This document shows positions 8,205 to 12,827 of a stretch of DNA of 53,699 bases, piece after piece. Source of the DNA: Deltaproteobacteria bacterium. Its GTDB lineage: Bacteria; Desulfobacterota; BSN033; UBA1163. The stretch covers positions 1-53,699 of the forward strand of contig VGRY01000023.1 of NCBI GenBank assembly GCA_016875195.1, in the 5' to 3' direction. The position numbers and the translations under genes were made by a program. The notes beneath the pieces were generated by a model. The model ran no database searches and was not told the DNA's origin. It was given only the letters and a program-made list of their open reading frames with translations. How positions within the stretch are numbered: the stretch's first letter is position 1; every line of letters starts with the position of its first letter.

Positions 8205-8624
8205 ATGAATCAGGATCAGGAGCATCTTAACCTATTATCGATTTTTCATTACATTGTCGGAGGGATTGCTGCTCTGTTCTCATTGTTTCCATTAATTTAC
8301 ATCGTTTTAGGAGCTCTCTTCCTTCTTATTCCCAACCGCCTTGTAGGTTCGGGTCCTCCTCCTCCGTTCTTTTTAGGATGGATTTTTATCATCATCGGGG
8401 CAGGATTTATGCTGGCGGGCTTAGCTTTTGCTGTTTGCGTGATTCTGGCCGGGCGGTATATCGTTAGACATAAACATTATATTTTTTGTTTAGTAATTGC
8501 CAGCATGAACTGCCTCTTCATGCCCTTCGGGACAATCCTCGGGGTATTTACAATCGTGGTGCTCATGCGACCATCAGTGAAAGCATTGTTTTATCCAAGC
8601 GAGGATTTAGTGATTTCTGTGTAA
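8205..8624 (+). CDS. Small integral membrane protein
   Basis: 139 residues with three hydrophobic segments (about 14-48, 61-88 and 94-122), starting after a strong GGGGGAG site. The N-terminus (MNQDQEHLNLLSIFHYIVGG) matches a widespread family of small bacterial membrane proteins with no known function. It lies 74 bp after the patatin gene on the same strand and may share its transcript. Confidence 0.7.
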   Translation: MNQDQEHLNLLSIFHYIVGGIAALFSLFPLIYIVLGALFLLIPNRLVGSGPPPPFFLGWIFIIIGAGFMLAGLAFAVCVILAGRYIVRHKHYIFCLVIASMNCLFMPFGTILGVFTIVVLMRPSVKALFYPSEDLVISV

Positions 8625-8676
8625 AGGTTTCTTTTCTTTCCGGGCGTGCTATCGCTTTTAATGAAAAATAAGGCTT

Positions 8677-9015
8677 CTACAAAGAAAGGACGAGACGTAA
8701 ACCGTCATCGATGGACTTAATCAAGTGCCCAGGCAATCGGCCACATTTTTCTGTAAGAAATGTTTGGTCCACTGTGATCACTTGTGATACGTTTGCGACG
8801 GAATCTTTAGGAAGGCCGGAATCAGATGCGGGAACTAATACATTGCCTGGCGCTTCTGCAAGGCGAAGGTTGGAAGTGAGAACAACGGCGATGACGGTTC
8901 GGATTCGGCTGCGATTAAATACATTCGACTGGACAATAATAACTGGTCGTCTATAACCAGGTTCCGAGGCAGTAGGATCTGGCAACTCTGCCCACCAAAC
9001 TTCTCCCCGTTCCAT
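8677..9015 (-). CDS. MazF/PemK-family endoribonuclease toxin
   Basis: 112 residues starting ERGEVWWAELPDP, the MazF signature, with the conserved GYRRPVIIVQ core and a central VLTSN strand. These toxins cleave mRNA at short sequences. The ATG at 9015 follows a GAGGAG site inside the antitoxin gene and overlaps the antitoxin stop by one base (TGATG). An in-frame GTG lies two codons upstream (9021). The antitoxin lies first on the same transcript, the usual order. Confidence 0.92.
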   Translation of the reverse strand: MERGEVWWAELPDPTASEPGYRRPVIIVQSNVFNRSRIRTVIAVVLTSNLRLAEAPGNVLVPASDSGLPKDSVANVSQVITVDQTFLTEKCGRLPGHLIKSIDDGLRLVLSL

Positions 9016-9251
9016 CACCACTCCTCACGTACTAACGACTTGGCCTGAAGTCGGATGAGGTTTGGGGATAAAGAAGAATCTTCTTCCGCATAAATCGCAT
9101 CGAGACGTGTTGTTACATGGCGACCTTGATGCTTTGAAAGGAACTCAGCAATTGCGGTTGTATAGAGTTTGCTTCGGGAAACACCAAGCCGCTTCGCCAG
9201 AGCATCGGCTGACCGAAACACTTTGTCCGGGATAGATATTGCCGTTTTCAT
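9015..9251 (-). CDS. Ribbon-helix-helix antitoxin of the MazF pair
   Basis: 78 residues. The N-terminal part (KTAISIPDKVFRSADALAKR, then LGVSRSKLYTTAI) is a ribbon-helix-helix DNA-binding domain. The acidic C-terminal third should wrap the toxin. It is a CopG/MazE-like antitoxin that would neutralise the downstream MazF and repress its own promoter. The start codon sits exactly where transcription from the promoter at 9258-9286 should begin, so the message may be leaderless. Confidence 0.88.
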   Translation of the reverse strand: MKTAISIPDKVFRSADALAKRLGVSRSKLYTTAIAEFLSKHQGRHVTTRLDAIYAEEDSSLSPNLIRLQAKSLVREEW

Positions 9252-9257
9252 ATGAAC

Positions 9258-9286
9258 AGTATAACCACGGTTATACCGGTTGTCAA
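9258..9286 (-). promoter_or_regulatory. Toxin-antitoxin promoter with overlapping operator
   Basis: Read on the minus strand: TTGACA (9286-9281), a 17-bp spacer, and TATACT (9263-9258), near-consensus for sigma-70. A perfect 8-bp inverted repeat, GTATAACC-AC-GGTTATAC (9259-9276), covers the -10 box and spacer, as expected for an autoregulatory ribbon-helix-helix operator. The expected +1 coincides with the A of the antitoxin ATG (9251). Confidence 0.8.
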
Positions 9287-9296
9287 TATTTATTTA

Positions 9297-9546
9297 CCCC
9301 GTTAGAAAGCCCCGCTGTTTGCCCCATGCGAAGCTTAGTCCATCGATTCATAAATTCGGTAACGAATTTATCTACTCAGGACTCAGTGCTGAGTGAGCAC
9401 TTGCTTTGCTTTTCAGCTTTAAGAATACGTGACCGTATTTGCGAATCGAAGCACTTAGCTTCTATAAGGGTGTGAGCCCCGTATGAGACCGAAGGTATTA
9501 CGGGGTGAGCCTTCTGGTTAGAAGGGCGAAAGTCATTCTAACGGGG
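9297..9546. mobile_element. 250-bp hairpin-rich element with CCCCGTTAGAA ends
   Basis: The ends CCCCGTTAGAA (from 9297) and TTCTAACGGGG (to 9546) are inverted repeats. Inside are several hairpins: ATAAATTCG/CGAATTTAT (9350-9371), ACTCAG-TG-CTGAGT (9381-9394), AATACG-TGAC-CGTATT (9424-9439), CCCCGTA/TACGGGG (9477-9505) and CCTTCT-GGTT-AGAAGG (9510-9525). Shorter relatives with the same ends lie at 11483-11533 and 50266-50325. It encodes no transposase and looks like a MITE or REP-like composite that would be moved in trans. Confidence 0.65.
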
Positions 9547-9918
9547 TTTACTGCGTCGCTTGGAGTTCGGGTTTTGCTGTTGGGGTTTTTCGTATTTAAG
9601 GACTCTCCTCTTACCGTCCCTGGTTGTGATTTTGGCAATGAGGAGATTGTTCTTCCTTTTTTCTGAATATGTTTTAGCCACAGATCGAGCGACATGTTCT
9701 CGCTTGAACAAGGTTGCTTGGTCTAACGACATGCCATAACTATCGCTCGACACATCGAGCCAAAGAAGCCAGCGCCCATCTCCAGAGATATCCGAAAAAA
9801 TAGCGTACCTCACAGGGTTGTTTATGTCGGCAAGTCGTCGCTTCAGTTCCCGCCTGAATTCCGCCGATAACTCTTCCTTTTCTTCTAAAGATTCCTCTGG
9901 ATTGTGTATTTTTCTCAT
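9538..9918 (-). CDS. Hypothetical protein, C-terminus in repeat
   Basis: 126 residues and soluble, with a charged helical N-terminus (about 1-35), a mixed middle containing GDGRWLLWLDVSSDSYG, and a basic C-terminus. The last residues (SKRRSKPR) and the TAG stop are read from the end of the CCCCGTTAGAA element, so the original C-terminus was probably altered when the element inserted. No domain was recognised. No clear ribosome binding site precedes the ATG. The composition of the middle part supports a real protein. Confidence 0.5.
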   Translation of the reverse strand: MRKIHNPEESLEEKEELSAEFRRELKRRLADINNPVRYAIFSDISGDGRWLLWLDVSSDSYGMSLDQATLFKREHVARSVAKTYSEKRKNNLLIAKITTRDGKRRVLKYEKPQQQNPNSKRRSKPR

Positions 9919-10022
9919 CTCTAACGCACCGGACGGTTAACCCATAATGTTATGATTTGTTTGGGCATGGATGTTCTAAGAATACATTTTTATCATGTTC
10001 TGTTCTTGCTGTCGATAATGTA

Positions 10023-10051
10023 TTGATCAGGTATCATATTTCCCATATAAT
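10023..10051 (+). promoter_or_regulatory. Candidate sigma-70 promoter of yjbQ
   Basis: TTGATC (10023-10028), a 17-bp spacer, and a perfect TATAAT (10046-10051), 38 bp before the yjbQ start. The surrounding sequence is AT-rich. Confidence 0.6.
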
Positions 10052-10089
10052 AGCAAAAAATATAAATGTGAGGTCCTTTAGAGGAAGTT

Positions 10090-10506
10090 ATGAAGAGTTA
10101 TCGGAAGGAATTGTGGTTTGAGGTGCCGACTCGCAGGGCTTTTATAAATATCACCCCGGAGGTTGAGAAGTGCCTCAAAGAGAGTGGCATTCGTGAAGGA
10201 TTGGTTCTCGTCAATGCCATGCATATTACAGCTTCTGTATTTATCAATGATGATGAATCCGGGCTTCACCATGACTTTGAGGTATGGCTCGAGAAACTTG
10301 CTCCTCATGAACCTGTTAAACAGTACCGCCACAATGTTGGTGAAGACAATGCCGATGCCCACCTGAAACGGCAGGTCATGGGAAGAGAAGTCATTGTGGC
10401 AGTCACAGAAGGGAAACTCGATTTCGGCCCCTGGGAACAGATTTTTTACGGCGAATTTGACGGCTGCCGAAAAAAGCGAGTGCTGGTGAAGATTATCGGA
10501 GAATAA
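10090..10506 (+). CDS. yjbQ: YjbQ/UPF0047 family protein
   Basis: 138 residues, the full length of the UPF0047 (YjbQ) family, some members of which show weak thiamine-phosphate synthase activity. Recognisable motifs are [16 protein letters not shown], the [15 protein letters not shown] histidine-rich segment, and the C-terminal [20 protein letters not shown]. It starts with ATG after AGAGGAAG and has a good promoter upstream. A broken second copy of its last 38 codons lies at 12100-12212. The true substrate is unknown. Confidence 0.88.
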   Translation: MKSYRKELWFEVPTRRAFINITPEVEKCLKESGIREGLVLVNAMHITASVFINDDESGLHHDFEVWLEKLAPHEPVKQYRHNVGEDNADAHLKRQVMGREVIVAVTEGKLDFGPWEQIFYGEFDGCRKKRVLVKIIGE

Positions 10507-10556
10507 AGAGGGGATAGACCGCATAAGAATATGAGTTAACATCGGAGGAGAACAGA

Positions 10557-11045
10557 ATGAGTTTATCTGCTGAGCGACTTTTAGAGATTGCACAATATTC
10601 GATTGTCCGTCTGGATGGGGCCTGGTTTTTAGCTCTGGCTCAAAAACTTGGAAAAGAAACAGCCTGGGAGATGGATATAGAGGCGTGGAAGCAGTTTTCC
10701 TATCTCTTTGGGAAAAAGATCAGGCAAGAGGTCATTCCTAATCCCGTGTGGCCCGAAAGTTTTTTAGAAACTCTGGAAATTCTGAGCAAGGTTCTAAAAA
10801 TTGAAGGTCGGAAGATAAAGATCGAAGGAGACATCATCACGGTTCAGACCGAAGACTGTGAAGTCCAAAAAGCGATTGCCAAAGCTGGAATTGCGGATTG
10901 TGGAATTGCGACCGTGCATACCTACCAGGGGTTAATCAGGGGTTTATTCGGGAAGGAGATGAATGTTCTTGTTCGGCACACAAAAAATCTGAATCAGGGT
11001 GATGATTGTTGTGAAGTCGTCATTTCAAAGCAGCCTCAAGGGTAA
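10557..11045 (+). CDS. DUF6125-like protein
   Basis: 162 residues, soluble, starting after a strong GGAGGAG site. The N-terminus (ERLLEIAQYSIVRLDGAWF) and the C-terminal TVHTYQGLIRGLFGKEMN and DDCCEVVI segments match a conserved family of anaerobic bacteria that I associate with DUF6125. The four cysteines (near residues 101, 115, 150 and 151) could bind metal. The paired GDDCCEVVI motif recalls the 2-amino-thiazoline-4-carboxylate hydrolase-like fold, but activity is not established. It is 10 bp from the next gene, so the two are probably cotranscribed. Confidence 0.7.
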   Translation: MSLSAERLLEIAQYSIVRLDGAWFLALAQKLGKETAWEMDIEAWKQFSYLFGKKIRQEVIPNPVWPESFLETLEILSKVLKIEGRKIKIEGDIITVQTEDCEVQKAIAKAGIADCGIATVHTYQGLIRGLFGKEMNVLVRHTKNLNQGDDCCEVVISKQPQG

Positions 11046-11055
11046 GGAGGATTCT

Positions 11056-11298
11056 ATGGATATTCAGACGGTTCGAGCATTCTTCATGTGGTGTACGATC
11101 ATCAATGGAGGATTACTCTTCCTCTCGTTTCTTACCTGCGCCTACGCCCGAGAATGGGTTTACCGGATGCACGGCAAGTGGTTTCCCATGCCAAGGGAAA
11201 CCTTCGATGTGGTGATCTACTGCTTCATAGGGATTATGAAGGTCTTTGTTCTTATGTTCAACCTCATCCCATATGTCGCTCTTGTGATCATCGGCTGA
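11056..11298 (+). CDS. DUF6868-like small membrane protein
   Basis: 80 residues with two hydrophobic segments (about 8-30 and 52-79) joined by a short basic loop. The ATG at 11056 follows AAGGAGG. The loop segment HGKWFPMPRETFDVVIYCFI is conserved in the DUF6868 family, whose function is unknown. It lies 10 bp after the DUF6125-like gene. Confidence 0.75.
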   Translation: MDIQTVRAFFMWCTIINGGLLFLSFLTCAYAREWVYRMHGKWFPMPRETFDVVIYCFIGIMKVFVLMFNLIPYVALVIIG

Positions 11299-11302
11299 GT
11301 CG

Positions 11303-11431
11303 AAGATAAATTTTGCCGGGAGAGTGATGATTGTAGCAGATGCAGGACAAGGATTGGATAGAAGTTATGCGATTGAGCTTGCGAGGCGTAGAGAGAAGAT
11401 GGTGTTGGCAGATTCAATAAAGAGGGTGTAA
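11303..11431 (+). pseudogene. Remnant of a short-chain dehydrogenase N-terminus
   Basis: In one frame the sequence reads KINFAGRV, then MIVADAGQGLDRSYAIELAR, then R-rich residues and VLAD. This matches the Rossmann start of short-chain dehydrogenases (family pattern VTGAGQGLGRSYALELARRGAKVV). The family's TG is AD here and one glycine is Asp. The frame stops after 43 codons and the rest of the gene is absent. An internal ATG (11327) could give a 34-residue peptide, but a functional protein is excluded. Confidence 0.6.
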
Positions 11432-11482
11432 ATTTCGACTGATCAATGGTATAAAGAAACTGTTTCTATTTGCAAAATTTTA

Positions 11483-11533
11483 CCTCGTTAGAAAGCCCCG
11501 CTGCTTGCCCCGTGTGAAGCTTTTCTAACGGGG
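11483..11533. repeat. CCCCGTTAGAAA-type element, short copy
   Basis: 51 bp running from CCTCGTTAGAAAG to TTTTCTAACGGGG. The left end shares GTTAGAAAGCCCCGCTG with the 250-bp element at 9297, so it looks like an internally deleted version. It lies just before the truncated pyrophosphatase gene. Confidence 0.65.
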
Positions 11534-11560
11534 TTTACTAATACTCAGGAGGAGATTTAA

Positions 11561-11971
11561 ATGATCGTCAGTGTCATGATTGAAATACCCAAGGGGAGTC
11601 GAAATAAATATGAATACGATAAAGAAAAAAAGGGACTGAAGTTTGATCGAATGCTTTTCTCCGCTGTGCATTATCCAAGTGATTATGGCTTTATCCAGGA
11701 AACATTAGCAATGGATGGAGATGCTCTTGATGCTCTTGTTTTGGTCTGGGAACCAACCTTCCCGGGATGTATCATTGATGCAAAACCGGTTGGATTGTTC
11801 AAAATGTGGGACGAAAAAGGGCCAGATGAAAAAATTCTATGTGTCCCTTTAAACGATCCGCTTTGGAATCATATAGAGTCCATTTCCGATGTCCCCCCGC
11901 ATTTATTGAAAGAAATAGAGCATTTTTTCTCAATCTATAAAGAACTGGAGGAGAAAAAAACTGGTGTTTAA
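11561..11971 (+). CDS. ppa: Inorganic pyrophosphatase, cut by in-frame stop
   Basis: Family I soluble pyrophosphatase. It shows the entry IEIPKGSRNKYEYD, HYPSDYGFI near residue 37, and the metal-binding signature DGDALDALV with Asp52, Asp54 and Asp57 (Ala replaces the usual Pro). The frame stops after 136 residues, short of the usual 170 or so. After the TAA (11969-11971) the same frame continues with 31 codons matching the normal C-terminal GW...VI...RY helix. The catalytic aspartates are intact, but the last helix is lost, so the protein may be unstable. The start has a GGAGG site. Confidence 0.8.
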   Translation: MIVSVMIEIPKGSRNKYEYDKEKKGLKFDRMLFSAVHYPSDYGFIQETLAMDGDALDALVLVWEPTFPGCIIDAKPVGLFKMWDEKGPDEKILCVPLNDPLWNHIESISDVPPHLLKEIEHFFSIYKELEEKKTGV

Positions 11972-12067
11972 GGCTGGGAAAATTGTGAATCAGCCATCCG
12001 GGTCATAAAAGATTCCCGGAAGAGATATAAAGACCAAAGAAGAAAGATGTCAAAAAGAGCCAGATAG
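11972..12067 (+). pseudogene. Detached C-terminal part of the pyrophosphatase
   Basis: In frame with ppa and directly after its TAA, 31 codons read [20 protein letters not shown] and on to a TAG at 12065. The normal family ends KKxxVxGW....A..VI......RY, so this is the missing C-terminal helix. A single nonsense change explains the gap. Confidence 0.7.
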
Positions 12068-12099
12068 CAGCGGAATGGGTGACCCCATGCTTCTTGCCG

Positions 12100-12212
12100 T
12101 TGTGGCAGTCACAGAAGGGAAACTCGATTTCGGCCCCAGGAAACAGATTTTTTGTGGTGAGTTTGATGGTAGGCCAAAAAAACGAGAGTTAGTGAAGATT
12201 ATTGGGGAATAA
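12100..12212 (+). pseudogene. Duplicated 3' fragment of yjbQ
   Basis: The stretch from TGTGGCAGTCACAGAAGGGA to the TAA nearly repeats 10395-10506, the end of yjbQ ([12 protein letters not shown]...IFCGEFDG...LVKIIGE). Identity is high at DNA level with scattered substitutions. The first hundred codons are absent. An ATG at 12087 could give a 41-residue peptide, but without the histidine motifs it cannot be active. Confidence 0.8.
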
Positions 12213-12311
12213 GTGAGCGAACACACATTTGGTAAAAGAGATAAAAGGATACGTATTATCAGCAGCAGGGAAGCAACAAGGAAGGAACAGAGGGAATATG
12301 AAAACAAGTAA
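12213..12311 (+). pseudogene. Remnant of BrnT-type toxin C-terminus
   Basis: Directly after the yjbQ fragment's stop, in the same frame, 32 codons include HTFGKRDKRIRIISSREATR followed by KEQREYE. This is the C-terminal signature of BrnT ribonuclease toxins (RIRIISARxATxxERxxYE). It overlaps the start of the next gene by 14 bp, as intact brnT genes often overlap their antitoxin. The first two thirds of the toxin are gone. Confidence 0.65.
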
Positions 12312-12555
12312 GAAAATCAAAGAAGTCGATGACATGCGAGATGAATACGATTTTTCTGGTGGGGTTCGGGGAAAGCATTTTGAAGCCTACCGAAAAGGAC
12401 ATACCGTTAAAATCAACAAGCAGGACGGATCAATTGAGGTGAATTACTTTACTCAAGAAGATGGAGCAGTCATGCTTGACCCTGACGTAAAAAAGTATTT
12501 CCCCGACTCAAAGTCCGTGAACAAGGCCCTTCGTTCTCTTATTGCGGCACATTGA
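12298..12555 (+). CDS. Orphan antitoxin-like protein (BrnT partner)
   Basis: 85 residues from the ATG at 12298. The motif MRDEYDFSGGVRGKHFEAYR near residue 13 is the recurring signature of small proteins encoded next to BrnT-type toxins. The C-terminal half (DPDVKKYFPDSKSVNKALRS) resembles a DNA-binding or oligomerisation segment. A GGAACAGAGGG site precedes the start. Upstream lies only the toxin's last 32 codons, so this is a solitary antitoxin. It may persist because it still represses its promoter or counters a related toxin elsewhere. Confidence 0.65.
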   Translation: MKTSKKIKEVDDMRDEYDFSGGVRGKHFEAYRKGHTVKINKQDGSIEVNYFTQEDGAVMLDPDVKKYFPDSKSVNKALRSLIAAH

Positions 12556-12827
12556 TAAGCCCTTTTGAGGGCGAGAGAAAAATTGCCAACAAAATAGACC
12601 TGACCCCGTGCTTTAACTGCGCGCCTTATCTCTAACGCTATGCCCTCCTTCGAACGATAGTCTACGTCGTCAAGGACCACACCCCGGTCAACATTCGTAA
12701 GTGGGGTCCATAATTTGCTGCCAACCTGTTTTGACCTCTTCGAAAAAACCAGCCTATTAAAATAGTTATCCAAATCTCGTCGAAAATATGTTAAAAGGTT
12801 AATGACTATCACGACAGGAGTTAAGGT
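12556..12827. other. Intergenic region with hairpin and repeat traces
   Basis: A small hairpin GCCCT-TTTG-AGGGC (12559-12572) follows the antitoxin gene without a T-run. The text around 12593-12608 (AATAGACCTGACCCCG) resembles repeats often found beside REP-associated transposases. A minus-strand open frame across the region matches no family I know and has no good start. A candidate promoter for the next gene is listed separately. Confidence 0.4.
12731..12760 (+). promoter_or_regulatory. Candidate promoter of the gcvT-SHMT fusion
   Basis: TTGACC (12731-12736), an 18-bp spacer, and TATTAA (12755-12760), about 67 bp before the ATG. The -35 box is good and the -10 box is weaker. Confidence 0.4.

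Noticed and set aside
9917-9945. attC-like integron site (TCTCTAACGC...GGTTAACC)
   Set aside because: Only one core-like end is visible, without the paired arms or an integrase.
11969-11971. Recoding of the ppa stop as an amino acid
   Set aside because: TAA is not used for selenocysteine or pyrrolysine. A nonsense mutation is simpler.
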